Shown piece by piece: positions 8,267 through 17,429 of a DNA stretch of 64,000 nucleotides. Below the pieces are notes generated by a model. It was not told the origin of the DNA and did not search any database. It was given only the letters and a program-made list of their open reading frames with translations. Every line of letters begins with the position of its first letter. Position 1 is the first letter of the stretch. The DNA is from Formicincola oecophyllae (GTDB lineage: Bacteria > Pseudomonadota > Alphaproteobacteria > Acetobacterales > Acetobacteraceae), in the NCBI RefSeq assembly GCF_006542395.2, contig NZ_CP038231.1, positions 868,001 to 932,000 of the forward strand, written 5' to 3'. Made by a program: the position numbers and the translations under genes.

Positions 8267-9543
8267 AGGGGGCCACCCTTGACGCCATGGTGGCAGACGC
8301 TTTGGCAAGACGAAAAGCGGCCAACCTCCAACGCCAAACCATGGCCTGGCAGCGCCGCCCAGGCCGGTGCAGGCCAGCCTCTGACCAAAACGGCCCATGG
8401 CTGGTCGACCTTGCCTCTAACGATTACCTTGCTTTGTCCTTCCACCCCCATGTCCGCCAAACAGCCCAACAGTGGCTGGAACGCTGGGGGGCTGGGGCTG
8501 GAGCTTCCCCCCTTGTATGTGGCTGGCATGAGGGTGCGGCACGCCTTGAGCAACGCCTGGCCCATCTCAAGCAGGCAGAGGGAGCGCTGCTATTCAACAG
8601 TGGCTGGCAAGCCAATGCTTGCCTGTTGCCAGCGTTAGACCAACTTTCGCGGCTGCAAACGGGCCAAGGCTTGGCGGTGTTCAACGACCGCCTCAACCAT
8701 GCCAGTCTTCACCATGGGTGCGCTGCAGCAGGGGTGCGGCAAAAGCGCTTCCGCCATAATGATGTGGCCCATTTGGCAACCCTTCTGGAACACCACCAAG
8801 CCAGCCTGCCAGCTGGGGAACGGGGGGGATTGAAAATCATCGCGACCGAAAGCGTGTTCTCCATGGATGGTGACCGTGCCCCACTGCACGCCCTGCGTGC
8901 CTTGGCTGACCGTTGGGGAGCGTTGCTACTGGTGGATGAAGCCCACGCGACAGGTGTTTTGGGGCCAAATGGCACTGGGCTGACCTGCGCCAGCGCGCTT
9001 GAGGGGGGGGTGAAAACCACAAACGCGCCCGTCAAGGTCGACATTACCTTAAGCACGGCCAGCAAAGCCCTTGGCGGGGCTGGGGCCTTCATCACTGGCA
9101 GCAAGGCCTTACGTGAATGGCTGGTCAACAGCGCTTCAGGCTATGTTTACAGTACAGCCCCCCCACCAGCGGCGCTGGGCGCGCTTGAGGGCGCCCTTGA
9201 CCTGCTGCCGACTGCAAAACTGGCCCAGGCACGGGCCGCCTTGGGCCGCAATGCGGAACTGCTGCGCCAGCAACTGCACAGTGCTGGCTTTGAAACAGGC
9301 GCCTCCAGCACGCACATCGTGCCTGTTATGGCTGGCAGTGCTGAACAAGCGTTGGAGATGGCAGTGCTTCTGCGCGACCACGGCTTTTTCACAGTGGCCA
9401 TCCGCCCACCAACTGTGCCCCAAGGGCAGGCTCGCCTGCGCCTTTCCCTCAATGCAGCATTGGAGGATAAAGACCTGGAAAAGCTCTGTACGGTTTTAAG
9501 AATGCACTGTCGCCCAACAGGGAGGCAAGGCCGCCATGGCTGA
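8263..9543 (+). CDS. bioF: 8-amino-7-oxononanoate synthase BioF
   Basis: Condenses pimeloyl-ACP with L-alanine to give KAPA. PLP alpha-oxoamine synthase signatures: LASNDYLALSFHP, the glycine-rich SPLVCGWHEGAARLEQRLA, VDEAHATGVLGPNGTG, and the PLP lysine in STASKALGGAGAF (about residue 268). The GTG start at 8263 overlaps the bioA stop; an ATG at 8287 is the alternative but would cut off the usual N-terminal helix. At 426 aa it is slightly longer than most BioF proteins (about 385). The last 8 bases overlap the next gene. Confidence 0.94.
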   Translation: MKGATLDAMVADALARRKAANLQRQTMAWQRRPGRCRPASDQNGPWLVDLASNDYLALSFHPHVRQTAQQWLERWGAGAGASPLVCGWHEGAARLEQRLAHLKQAEGALLFNSGWQANACLLPALDQLSRLQTGQGLAVFNDRLNHASLHHGCAAAGVRQKRFRHNDVAHLATLLEHHQASLPAGERGGLKIIATESVFSMDGDRAPLHALRALADRWGALLLVDEAHATGVLGPNGTGLTCASALEGGVKTTNAPVKVDITLSTASKALGGAGAFITGSKALREWLVNSASGYVYSTAPPPAALGALEGALDLLPTAKLAQARAALGRNAELLRQQLHSAGFETGASSTHIVPVMAGSAEQALEMAVLLRDHGFFTVAIRPPTVPQGQARLRLSLNAALEDKDLEKLCTVLRMHCRPTGRQGRHG

Positions 9544-10228
9544 CCAGCAAACCACCCTCACCCTGTTTTTCCACCAGGGCTGGAGTTACACCCCCCTTTT
9601 TTGGCAACGGACTTTCCAATGCCTGCCACCAGCTTTGCCTGATGGCCGCAAGCTGCTGCTGATTCCATATGTTGCAGCGCTGGCGCAAAAGCGTGCAGCC
9701 AGGAATCCTTGCGTGGCCATTGGCCATTCTGCTGGTCTCATGGACCTTCTCAGCAAGCCTTCACCAGTTTTTAGCCAATCCTGCCTCGGTTTGGTGGCCA
9801 TCAACAGCTTCGCGCGTTTTGTGGAGGGAGGGGACTTCCCCCAAGGCTTCAAGCAGCGCGTGCTGCAGCGCATGGCCAAGGCACTGCAACGCGACCCAGC
9901 AATTACTGTGCGTGATTTCCGCGCCAGCGTGCAGGATCCTACCTCTCCAGCAGTCCCCCACCCTTCCCAATCTGAGCTGGCGCATGGTCTGACCATGCTC
10001 CTTGAAGAGGACAGGCGCCCCGCATTGGCGCCATGGGTTCAGGCGCGGCGCCTGGCTGTGCTGACAGGTGCCCAAGACCCTTTGCCCCCCGCCCACAGCT
10101 TGGCTGGCCTTGGCACGCCAGAGGAACGCTTTGAGGACGGTGGCCATTTGCTGCCACTGACCCATCCCCAACTTTGCGCGCGCTTCATTGTGCAGGCCAT
10201 CATGAATTGGCGCGACCAGGCGTCATGA
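9536..10228 (+). CDS. Alpha/beta hydrolase in bio operon, probable pimeloyl-ACP methyl ester esterase (BioH-type)
   Basis: Serves, by position, as the esterase that frees pimeloyl-ACP from its methyl ester. The sequence shows an alpha/beta hydrolase triad: nucleophile elbow GHSAG with Ser65, an Asp in LTGAQDPLPP, and a His in GGHLLPLTHP near the end. The early HQGWSY resembles the HGWG oxyanion segment of BioH. At 230 aa it is short for BioH (256) and I do not recognise it as BioH, BioG or BioJ. It overlaps bioF by 8 bases and shares ATGA with bioC, so it is embedded in the operon. Function is inferred from fold and context. Confidence 0.75.
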   Translation: MADQQTTLTLFFHQGWSYTPLFWQRTFQCLPPALPDGRKLLLIPYVAALAQKRAARNPCVAIGHSAGLMDLLSKPSPVFSQSCLGLVAINSFARFVEGGDFPQGFKQRVLQRMAKALQRDPAITVRDFRASVQDPTSPAVPHPSQSELAHGLTMLLEEDRRPALAPWVQARRLAVLTGAQDPLPPAHSLAGLGTPEERFEDGGHLLPLTHPQLCARFIVQAIMNWRDQAS

Positions 10229-11082
10229 ACAGCGCTTCCCTTCATTCAACTGCCCAGTCGCAACGCAAGAGCCATATCAGCCACGCTTTCAGCCAAGCGG
10301 CCAGCTATGACAAGCACGCGCGCGCCCAGCGTTTCGCAGGCCATGAACTGGCCCAACAACTGGCAGCCATGGGCGCCAAGCTTGAAGGAGCGGTGCTAGA
10401 GCTGGGCTGCGGCACGGGCCTGTTCACGGAACACCTCCTGCGCTTGCCCAGGGCGGGGCACCCTCTTATGGCCTGCACTGACCTAGCGCCAGCCATGCTG
10501 GCACGCACGCGCCAGCGCTTTGCCCACCAAGCGCCCGTTGACTTGGACATGGTGTATGCCGTCATGGATGGGGAAAACCCCCAAACCCCCAAAGCCCTAG
10601 CCCACCGCGCTTCACCTCCCCTGCCTGTTGAGGCCACGCAATGGAACCTGATAGCCGCCAATTTATGTGGGCAGTGGTTCGAAGATTGGCCAGGAAGCCT
10701 TGAAGTCCTGGCAGGGCTTCTGGCCCCGGGCGGCGTCATGGCTTTCAGCATGTTGGTTGAAGGGACGTTCGATGAATGGCGCCAAGCCTGCCGTCTGTCA
10801 GGCACGCCCTGTGGCGTTGCCCCTTACCCCACGCTTGCAGCCTTGCAGGGCAGTTGGCCCCTAGGTGGTGAAGGGGTCTGGTGCCCCATGACCTTCAAGG
10901 AGCAGTTCACCAGCGGCCTGGACTTCCTCAAAAGCCTGCGTGCCTTAGGGGCCCATGTTCCGGCAGGACATCACAGCCCAGCCAGCCCAGCCAGCCTTAA
11001 ACGTGCCTTGGCCATGTTTGACCGCACTACCTGCACCATCACCCATCAGTTGGCCCTAGGCGTGTTCAGGAAAGCGCCCTAG
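10225..11082 (+). CDS. bioC: Malonyl-ACP O-methyltransferase BioC
   Basis: SAM-dependent methyltransferase that caps malonyl-ACP so that fatty-acid synthesis can build pimeloyl-ACP methyl ester. Motif I is VLELGCGTGLFTEHL, motif II region is ACTDLAPAMLARTR, and the typical BioC pattern NLCGQWFEDWPGSLEVLAGLLAPGG follows. The N-terminus (ISHAFSQAASYDKHARAQ) is the conserved BioC start. The ATG at 10225 overlaps the preceding stop (ATGA). A 285-aa length is normal. It pairs functionally with the preceding hydrolase: one adds, the other removes the methyl group. Confidence 0.92.
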   Translation: MNSASLHSTAQSQRKSHISHAFSQAASYDKHARAQRFAGHELAQQLAAMGAKLEGAVLELGCGTGLFTEHLLRLPRAGHPLMACTDLAPAMLARTRQRFAHQAPVDLDMVYAVMDGENPQTPKALAHRASPPLPVEATQWNLIAANLCGQWFEDWPGSLEVLAGLLAPGGVMAFSMLVEGTFDEWRQACRLSGTPCGVAPYPTLAALQGSWPLGGEGVWCPMTFKEQFTSGLDFLKSLRALGAHVPAGHHSPASPASLKRALAMFDRTTCTITHQLALGVFRKAP

Positions 11083-11120
11083 CCACGCCACACCCCAAGC
11101 CATGTAAGGACCCCATCACA

Positions 11121-11843
11121 ATGACCCCACTTGAAACCTCAACCCCTTTTCCAGCCTGGTTTGTCACAGGCACGGACACAGGGGTGGGCAAAACATTCAT
11201 CAGCGCTTTGTTGGCGCGTTGTTGGCTGCGCCACTATAGCCAGGTACGCTATTGGAAGGTTTTTCAAACAGGCCTGGCCTTGGAGGAGGGCGACACCCCA
11301 ACCGTGCAAAGCTTGGCCAGCCTGGACAGCCAACAAGTCGTTGTGCCGCGCTGGCGCCACCAGGCCCCCTTGTGCCCCATGGCGGCGGAGCAACGCACGC
11401 CCTCTGGCGCGTCTGACGCGCAGCCACCCATCACCCAGGAAGCCCTGATGATGGTCAATCAAGAGGTGCGTCAGTTGCATCGCCTTGCCCCTGTGGTGGT
11501 GGAGGGCGCAGGCGGCCTGATGGTACCGCTGTGTTCAGGCATCACCATGCTGGACTGGATGGGACGGCTGCGCTTGCCGGTTCTGCTTGTGGCGCGGGCC
11601 AGCCTTGGCACACTCAACCACACGCTTCTCAGCCTCACGGCGTTGCGCCAAAAAGGCCTTGAGGTAGCTGGCGTCATCATGAATGGCCCTGGGGAAGAGC
11701 GTGAGCGCCAGGAGAACCGCACTTTGATTGAGCAGTTTGGTTCGTGCCGCGTCCTTATGGACATTCCTGCCTATGAAGCCATCACACCCAAAGTGGTGGC
11801 GCAGGAAGCCAGCCGCCTTCATGAAGTCCTTTTCACAAGCTGA
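11121..11843 (+). CDS. bioD: Dethiobiotin synthetase BioD
   Basis: ATP-dependent carboxylase that closes the ureido ring of DAPA to dethiobiotin. P-loop FVTGTDTGVGKTFISALL sits at the N-terminus; the substrate loop reads WKVFQTG where the family usually has KPxQTG; VVEGAGGLMVPL is the conserved second nucleotide/DAPA motif. An AAGGA about 11 bases before the ATG supports the start. It is the last gene of the bio operon. No bioB is present in this window, so biotin synthase must lie elsewhere if the pathway is complete. Confidence 0.93.
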   Translation: MTPLETSTPFPAWFVTGTDTGVGKTFISALLARCWLRHYSQVRYWKVFQTGLALEEGDTPTVQSLASLDSQQVVVPRWRHQAPLCPMAAEQRTPSGASDAQPPITQEALMMVNQEVRQLHRLAPVVVEGAGGLMVPLCSGITMLDWMGRLRLPVLLVARASLGTLNHTLLSLTALRQKGLEVAGVIMNGPGEERERQENRTLIEQFGSCRVLMDIPAYEAITPKVVAQEASRLHEVLFTS

Positions 11844-11883
11844 ATTTTGCAGACTGGGCCCAGCCAGCCCACGGGAGGACTGA

Positions 11884-12558
11884 TTATTGCCCTGAAAGCT
11901 CCATGCCAGCTGGCACGGGGTTTTGGGCTGGCGGCAAAGCGTTGCAATCAACCAGGTCCCCCACGCGCAGGTTGGCGCGCGCTGCCGTCCCCGCTGGCAG
12001 TTCCAGCACAGCCATGGATTCGCCTGGGTTAGAGATGATGGCCTGGCTCATCGGGACGGCTTTTTCCTCAATGCCCTTGATGCGGCGGTCGCGGCCGATG
12101 AACAGGATGTCCAACGGCACAAGGGTGTTGCGCATCCACATGGCGGTGTGCTGGGGTTTTTTCCAAATAAACAGCATACCACCCTGAGGGGGGATGGAGC
12201 GGCGCCACATTTCCCCCACTTCCTGCTGGCGCTCTGTCAAGGCCAGCTCCACCTTGAAATGGTGCATCTGAGCCGCCGTCCTGCCGTGGCGGTTGGCAGG
12301 GGCTGAACTTGTGATGGTAAGCGGTGCCATGGGCAGGACGGGCTGAGCTGCCGTGATGGTGTCATCGGCAGGGCCTGTGTCAGTCATGGAAGGCACAGTG
12401 GACGGCACAGCTGAATCATCCTGCCCATCAGGCACACCGCTGGAAACCATATGGCCAGCGCTGGCAGCAGCGCCTGCCGCCAGCGCTGGCCCCTGCCCCA
12501 ACAGTCCCATGGCTATCAAGCCTACCCCTAAGGCCATAGCTGTTCGCATAACGCTCAT
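11884..12558 (-). CDS. Exported DUF192 family protein
   Basis: The ATG at 12558 is chosen over the longer open frame because AGGAGG precedes it by about 7 bases and it begins a signal peptide (MSVMRTAMALGVGLIAMGLLGQGPALA). After a Ser/Pro/Asp-rich linker of about 60 residues comes the DUF192 (UPF0127) domain: HHFKVELALTERQQEVG, GMLFIWKKPQHTAMWMRNT, VPLDILFIG, and a closing LRVGDLVDC. The biochemical role of the family is unknown. Converges with bioD. Confidence 0.85.
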   Translation of the reverse strand: MSVMRTAMALGVGLIAMGLLGQGPALAAGAAASAGHMVSSGVPDGQDDSAVPSTVPSMTDTGPADDTITAAQPVLPMAPLTITSSAPANRHGRTAAQMHHFKVELALTERQQEVGEMWRRSIPPQGGMLFIWKKPQHTAMWMRNTLVPLDILFIGRDRRIKGIEEKAVPMSQAIISNPGESMAVLELPAGTAARANLRVGDLVDCNALPPAQNPVPAGMELSGQ

Positions 12559-12622
12559 TTCATCCCTCCTGCTGGGTAATCCCACCTTACATAAAGCCAA
12601 AATTTGGGAACTGTGGTGGCCA

Positions 12623-13306
12623 TCAGTGGCCCTGTGGGCGGCTGAAAAACGGATTGTGACGCTTTTCATAGCCAATGGTGCTGGGCATGCCATGGCCTGG
12701 TAGCACCATTGTCTCATCAGGCAGCGTGAAGAGTTTGTCGCGGATGGCCTGCAACAATTGCCTACCATCACCATAAGCAAAGTCACTCCGCCCCACTGTG
12801 CCTTTGAAGAGGGTGTCACCTGTGATGACTTTCCGCCCATGGGCATCATGCAGCACGACATGGCCTGGGGTGTGGCCTGGCACATGGTGCACATGCAGCG
12901 GGTGAGCTAGCAGATTCAGGGTTTCACCATCTGTCAGGTAACGGTCTGGGGCAACATTCTCCATGTCCTCAAGGCCACAACTTGCCGCCTGCTGTTCCAC
13001 GCTGGCCAGCAGGGGAGCTTCAGCCTTCAGGGGGCCAAGAATGGGGACGGGACCACCCTGACGCTTAGCCAACGCCGCAGCCAACGCGCGTGCACCGCCA
13101 GCATGGTCCATATGGCCGTGGGTAAGGAGGATGGCCTTCACCCGCAGCCCCTCCAAAGCCTTTAAAAGGGCTGGGACATCACCACCAGGATCAACAATAA
13201 CAGCATCACCCGTATGATCGCTGATGATGGTACAGTTCTGGCGCAAAGGCGTCACTGGCATGATGCGCATGTCCAGGGGGGGAGGGGTCGTGGTTTGGCC
13301 TGTCAT
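12623..13306 (-). CDS. MBL-fold metallo-hydrolase (glyoxalase II-like, YcbL type)
   Basis: Metallo-beta-lactamase-fold hydrolase with a full two-metal site: THGHMDHAGG (HxHxDH), VPGHTPGHVV, TGDTLFKGTVGRSDF and LPGHGMPSTIGYEKRHNPF. The order and spacing match the short glyoxalase II-like proteins (YcbL/GloC) that cleave S-lactoylglutathione or related thioesters. The ATG at 13306 follows GGAG at 7 bases; the frame is also open from an upstream TTG that lacks support. Substrate is inferred. Its 227 aa match the family. Confidence 0.88.
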   Translation of the reverse strand: MTGQTTTPPPLDMRIMPVTPLRQNCTIISDHTGDAVIVDPGGDVPALLKALEGLRVKAILLTHGHMDHAGGARALAAALAKRQGGPVPILGPLKAEAPLLASVEQQAASCGLEDMENVAPDRYLTDGETLNLLAHPLHVHHVPGHTPGHVVLHDAHGRKVITGDTLFKGTVGRSDFAYGDGRQLLQAIRDKLFTLPDETMVLPGHGMPSTIGYEKRHNPFFSRPQGH

Positions 13307-13662
13307 GGTCGTCTCCAACAAAGCGTCAAGTGGGGCCTGCCCGGTTTATCTGGAAGGCAGGCTAAGGGGCATTTTCCCTTCTGGGCAAGGATAAAGCCGC
13401 AAGGGGCGTTGTGGCGGGGCAGATGGGGCACGTTGTGGGAGAAGGCTTTGGGGTGACATGCTCCACCCCACCGGCCATTAATGCCGCAATGGCCCTTTGG
13501 GCAGCTTTTTGACGGAAAACATTGACGCGCCCTTACCAAAAGCCGCAAAATGCCCCATGCTTGCCAAGCACAAGCATCAGCTGCCTGCAGGGAGTTGTCG
13601 TGAAAAATCAAAAAAGAAGATCCAGGGTGAAAATCACAATCAAAAAAACCCGCAGGCAAAAA
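13307..13662. other. Divergent spacer without a gene
   Basis: About 350 bases between the metallo-hydrolase and the CHAP protein. It should hold both promoters. I see no convincing -10/-35 pair and no RNA gene. Part of the right end (13600-13662) may code an N-terminal extension of the CHAP protein. Confidence 0.5.
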
Positions 13663-14505
13663 ATGAGGAAAACCGCCCTGGCAAGCGCCTTAGGGGGGCT
13701 TGGGCTTTTGGGGCTTCTCAACGCGCCAGCGGCCCAGGCCTCCTCCCATGGGCGTCACCACCGTGGCACAGCCCATGCCCACCACCATGTTTGGCGCTGG
13801 CACAGCAGCAACAGCCTTGTTCACTGGGGGCGCCCACACCGTTGGCACCATGTCATTCAATGTGTGGCCTATGTTCACCAGGCCACTTCTTTCCAAATTC
13901 ATGGCAACGCGCGTGACTGGTGGCCACGGGCCGCTGGCCGTTATGAGCGTGGGCAAACCCCAGAACCTGGTGCCGTTCTGGCCTTCCGCCCAACAGCGCG
14001 CATCCCCCTTGGCCATGTGGCTGTTGTACGCAGCCAACTTGACGACCGCACCATTCTGATTGACCAGGCCCATTGGGCCTCCCCTGGCATTGCGCACAAT
14101 GTGCGTGTGGTTGACGTCTCCCCCAACAATGACTGGACGGCTGTCCGTGTGGCGCTTAACGGCAACAGCGCCAGACTGGGCAGTGTCTACCCCACACACG
14201 GCTTCATTTACGAACGCTTCGCCACTGGCTCCACAGCAGCCCCTTACACCCCAGCTGCGCACCAGACGGCCATGCCCATCTCCACAACAAACACAGCCCT
14301 GGTCAACCCTTACAAGGCACGGCGGCAGAATATCGCTGCCTATTGGCGCGCCAGGGCAGCGTACTTGGACACACTGCGCAGCGGCAAGCACGGCCATGAC
14401 CGCACGCCTGTCCGCTACCACCCGACTGCCAACACAGCCTGGCACAGTAACGCAGCCCAAACAGACAACAGCCTGGTTGACGACAGCAACACCCTAGACC
14501 CCTAA
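13663..14505 (+). CDS. Secreted CHAP-domain protein, putative peptidoglycan hydrolase
   Basis: Probable exported amidase/endopeptidase acting on peptidoglycan. From the ATG at 13663 there is a clear Sec signal peptide (MRKTALASALGGLGLLGLLN, cleavage near AAQA-S), then a His-rich segment, then a CHAP domain with the catalytic Cys67 in IQCVAYVHQ and a His in RIPLGHVAVV. A Thr/Asn-rich C-terminal part of about 100 residues follows with no recognisable domain. GTG codons at 13600 (after AGGGAG) and 13627 are in frame and would add a basic leader of 12-21 residues, so the start is uncertain. It converges with rlmH. Confidence 0.82.
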   Translation: MRKTALASALGGLGLLGLLNAPAAQASSHGRHHRGTAHAHHHVWRWHSSNSLVHWGRPHRWHHVIQCVAYVHQATSFQIHGNARDWWPRAAGRYERGQTPEPGAVLAFRPTARIPLGHVAVVRSQLDDRTILIDQAHWASPGIAHNVRVVDVSPNNDWTAVRVALNGNSARLGSVYPTHGFIYERFATGSTAAPYTPAAHQTAMPISTTNTALVNPYKARRQNIAAYWRARAAYLDTLRSGKHGHDRTPVRYHPTANTAWHSNAAQTDNSLVDDSNTLDP

Positions 14506-14535
14506 GGTTTGGAATCCAGGCCAGGGAGAGTGCCT

Positions 14536-14994
14536 TTAACCAGGCCGCCCACTGCGGTGGTAAGGGTGGCCTGTGGCAATAGCCTGCGCCCTGTAGATCT
14601 GTTCTGCCAATAAAATACGCACCAACATGTGTGGCCATGTCAAAGGCCCCAAGGTCAAGACCGCATCAGCACGGCTTAAAACTGGCTGGTCAAAGCCCTC
14701 CGCCCCGCCAATAGCAAAACATAAAGGCCGCCCAGAAGCGCGCCAGCGCTCCAAATCCACGGCCAGCTTTTCGCTGCTGCGCACAGGGCCACCCATGTCC
14801 AACGCCACCAGCAAGGCGTCATCAGGGCAGGCTGCCAGCAGGGCTTCACCTTCGCGGCGCTTGATTTCACCAGCACTGCCCCTGCCCTGGGGAAGTTCAG
14901 TCACAGTCAACTTGGGGGAGAGCCGCGTTCTGTAGCGCTCAAACAGTTCCTGTTCAGGACCACGGCGCATTTTGCCCACAGCAAGCAAACGCAT
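14536..14994 (-). CDS. rlmH: 23S rRNA pseudouridine-1915 N3-methyltransferase RlmH
   Basis: SPOUT methyltransferase that methylates pseudouridine 1915 of 23S rRNA. The trefoil-knot features are plain: [41 protein letters not shown] and the invariant end HPYHR. The 152-aa length is normal. Its ATG lies 2 bases after the rsfS stop codon, so the two are translationally coupled, a common pairing in bacteria. Confidence 0.96.
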   Translation of the reverse strand: MRLLAVGKMRRGPEQELFERYRTRLSPKLTVTELPQGRGSAGEIKRREGEALLAACPDDALLVALDMGGPVRSSEKLAVDLERWRASGRPLCFAIGGAEGFDQPVLSRADAVLTLGPLTWPHMLVRILLAEQIYRAQAIATGHPYHRSGRPG

Positions 14995-14996
14995 GG

Positions 14997-15437
14997 TCAG
15001 CGCCCAGCTTTAGGAATGACCACTTCCTCAGCATCCGCCACGTCAAGCGCGCTGTTCCACATGCGCTCCAGCCCATAGGTGGTCCGCCCTTCAGGACTGA
15101 AAAGGTGAATGACGATGTCGCCAGTGTCCAGCAATGTCCAATCACTGCTGTCGCTTCCTTCAGCTGAAGCGCTCAGGGCGCATTCCTCCTTCAGGGCCCG
15201 TTCCAGATGGCGTGCCAAAGCCCCCATATGGCGCCCTGAAAGGGCCGTGGCGATCACCATGGTTTCAGCGAAGCTTGCGCGGCCACGCAAATCAATAATG
15301 GCGATGTTGTCAGCTTTGGCACCATCAAGGGTGGACAGGATGACGTCAAGGCGCCGTTCAACAGCTTGCTCTGCTTTGTTTGAACCCTGCCAGGTGTCTT
15401 CAGGATGGGGGGTGGGAAAAGTGTTCAGGGCTGTCAT
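14997..15437 (-). CDS. rsfS: Ribosome silencing factor RsfS
   Basis: Binds ribosomal protein L14 and blocks subunit joining in nutrient limitation. The domain runs from [23 protein letters not shown] through [18 protein letters not shown] to [29 protein letters not shown]. The ATG at 15437 is preferred although its ribosome site is weak; the frame is open further upstream into nadD without a better start. It lies between nadD and rlmH, the standard neighbourhood. Confidence 0.94.
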   Translation of the reverse strand: MTALNTFPTPHPEDTWQGSNKAEQAVERRLDVILSTLDGAKADNIAIIDLRGRASFAETMVIATALSGRHMGALARHLERALKEECALSASAEGSDSSDWTLLDTGDIVIHLFSPEGRTTYGLERMWNSALDVADAEEVVIPKAGR

Positions 15438-15487
15438 GCTTGATGTCGAAATGGTCAATTCTCCAATGAAGGCGCAGACCAAGGGCC

Positions 15488-16132
15488 TTACTCTGGCTGT
15501 TGCCGCCTGCGCAATGCTGTGGCTGATATAGGGTTGGGCTGCATGGAAATAAATGTCCAGCCTGGCTTTTCTTGCCTTGGCTGCATGGCTAAGGAAGCTG
15601 GCTGGCAACGGCGGTGCCGCAGCGCTGTAGCTGCACGCCCTTGCAGCGCACGCCGATCAGCGCCAGGGCGGTTGAACACAGCAATAGGAACAGTGTCAGC
15701 AATTTGGCGCCAACTCTTCCATTTATGGAAATTGGCCAGCCCATCTGCGCCCATCAACCAGATGAACTGCGTTCGGGGGTAAAGTTTCTTCAGACGCTTC
15801 AACGTGCGGATGGTGTGGCGTACGCCAAGCTTCCATTCTATGTCTGTAGCGCGGATGCGCGGGGGTGAAGCCACTTCCTGCGCCCAAGCCAGACGCTGCT
15901 TGAAAGGGGCCATGTCACCATGGCCCACCTTGAGGGGGTTCCCTGGGGAAACCATCAGCCATACTTCATCAAGGCGCAAAGCCTTCAAGGCCTCATGGGC
16001 CAGTTGAACATGGCCCCCATGGGCAGGGTTGAAGGACCCCCCCAACAAGCCTATGCGCTGAGCGCGCCCACTGCCACCTAACGCCAAGGCCGGCATGGCC
16101 AGGGCTGCCTTGCCAGGGTAGGTTTCAGCCAC
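15488..16132 (-). CDS. nadD: Nicotinate-nucleotide adenylyltransferase NadD
   Basis: Adenylates nicotinate mononucleotide in NAD synthesis. The nucleotidyl-transferase motif IGLLGGSFNPAHGGHVQLA and the late FISMQPNPISATALRRR (ISST-like) are present, with FIWLMGADGLANFHKW in between. The start is a GTG at 16132 overlapping the end of proA by 8 bases; an ATG at 16096 is an alternative that keeps the whole domain. With nadE at 27-29 kb, two NAD pathway genes lie in this window. Confidence 0.93.
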   Translation of the reverse strand: MAETYPGKAALAMPALALGGSGRAQRIGLLGGSFNPAHGGHVQLAHEALKALRLDEVWLMVSPGNPLKVGHGDMAPFKQRLAWAQEVASPPRIRATDIEWKLGVRHTIRTLKRLKKLYPRTQFIWLMGADGLANFHKWKSWRQIADTVPIAVFNRPGADRRALQGRAATALRHRRCQPASLAMQPRQEKPGWTFISMQPNPISATALRRRQQPE

Positions 16133-17396
16133 GCACCTGGCCGCTGCCGCGCACCTCGTAACGGTAGCAGGTCAACTGTTCAGCGCCCACAGGGCCGCGG
16201 GCGTGGATCTTGCCTGTGGCAATGCCAATCTCAGCCCCAAATCCAAATTCCCCCCCATCGCAGAACTGGGTGGAGGCATTAACCATCACAACAGCACTGT
16301 TGGTGCCATTGATGAATTTTTCTGCCGCCCGCTCATTTTCCGTGATGATGGCTTCCGTGTGGCCACTGCCATAACGGTGAATGTGGTCCAGGGCTTCATC
16401 AAGGCCGCCAACCACACGCACTGACAGCACAGGGCCAAGCCATTCAGTTGCAAAGTCACCCTCCCTAGCAGCTGGCAGGGTGGGCACTAAGTCGCGCGCC
16501 TTTTCATCAGCCTTGAAGGTGCAGCCGGCTTTTTCAAGGTCAGCCACCAGCAGCGGCAGCAGCGCAGGCGCGATGGCTTCATCAATCAAGAGCGTTTCAG
16601 TGGCACCGCAAATCCCAGGCCTGCGCATTTTGGCATTGAGAAGCACTGAACGCGCCATGTCATGGTCAGCGTCCTTGTGCACATAAGTGTGGCACAACCC
16701 TTCGGCGTGGGCGAGAACAGGCACGCGTGCCTCCTGCAGGACACGTTCCACCAGCTTTTTGCCGCCCCGCGGGATGATTAAATCCACCAATCCGGAAGCT
16801 TGCAGTAACGCCCCCACCAAAGCGCGGTCTGTTGTGGGCATGACCTGAACCATGTCAGCGCTCAGCCCCGCTTCCTTCAGCCCCTCTACCATGGCTTCGT
16901 GGAAGGCGCGTGCCGTATGGTGGCTGTCGCTGCCACCACGCAGCAGAACGGCATTGCCAGCACGCAGGCAAAGGGCTGCTGCTTCAGGCCCCACATTGGG
17001 GCGGCTTTCATAAATCATGCCCACAACGCCTATGGGGGCTGAAACACGCTTGAACGACAACCCATTGGGCTGTTTCCAAGCCTCCAGCACACGCCCCACA
17101 GGGTCTGGAAGGTCTGCGATGCGCTCCAGCCCCGCAGCGACACCCTCCAGGCGTTCAGGGGTCATGGTCAGGCGATCGCGGAAAGCAGGGCTGTAATCCG
17201 CAGGGAGGTTTGTCAAGTCACGGTCATTGGCTGCCAACAGCGCCGGACCATGGCGGCGGATGGCACCAGCCATGGCACGGATGGCACCAGCGCGTGCACC
17301 GTCAGTGCTGCCAGCCAAGGCATCTGCGCCATGGCGCGCCTTCTCACCCATGGCCTGCACAATGCGGGTGGCTTCCTCATGCGTCATCGCAGCCAT
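16125..17396 (-). CDS. proA: Gamma-glutamyl phosphate reductase ProA
   Basis: Reduces gamma-glutamyl phosphate to glutamate semialdehyde in proline synthesis. Aldehyde-dehydrogenase-fold motifs include GVVGMIYESRPNVGPEAAALCLRAGNAVLLRGGSD broken over the cofactor loop, and the catalytic Cys in MRRPGICGATETLLID. GGGAG precedes the ATG at 17396. proC lies at 23.6 kb on the other strand; proB is not in the window. The first gene of the proA-nadD-rsfS-rlmH run. Confidence 0.96.
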   Translation of the reverse strand: MAAMTHEEATRIVQAMGEKARHGADALAGSTDGARAGAIRAMAGAIRRHGPALLAANDRDLTNLPADYSPAFRDRLTMTPERLEGVAAGLERIADLPDPVGRVLEAWKQPNGLSFKRVSAPIGVVGMIYESRPNVGPEAAALCLRAGNAVLLRGGSDSHHTARAFHEAMVEGLKEAGLSADMVQVMPTTDRALVGALLQASGLVDLIIPRGGKKLVERVLQEARVPVLAHAEGLCHTYVHKDADHDMARSVLLNAKMRRPGICGATETLLIDEAIAPALLPLLVADLEKAGCTFKADEKARDLVPTLPAAREGDFATEWLGPVLSVRVVGGLDEALDHIHRYGSGHTEAIITENERAAEKFINGTNSAVVMVNASTQFCDGGEFGFGAEIGIATGKIHARGPVGAEQLTCYRYEVRGSGQVRG

Positions 17397-17429
17397 TCCC
17401 TACTCCCTCACTTTATCAGCTTATGACCT

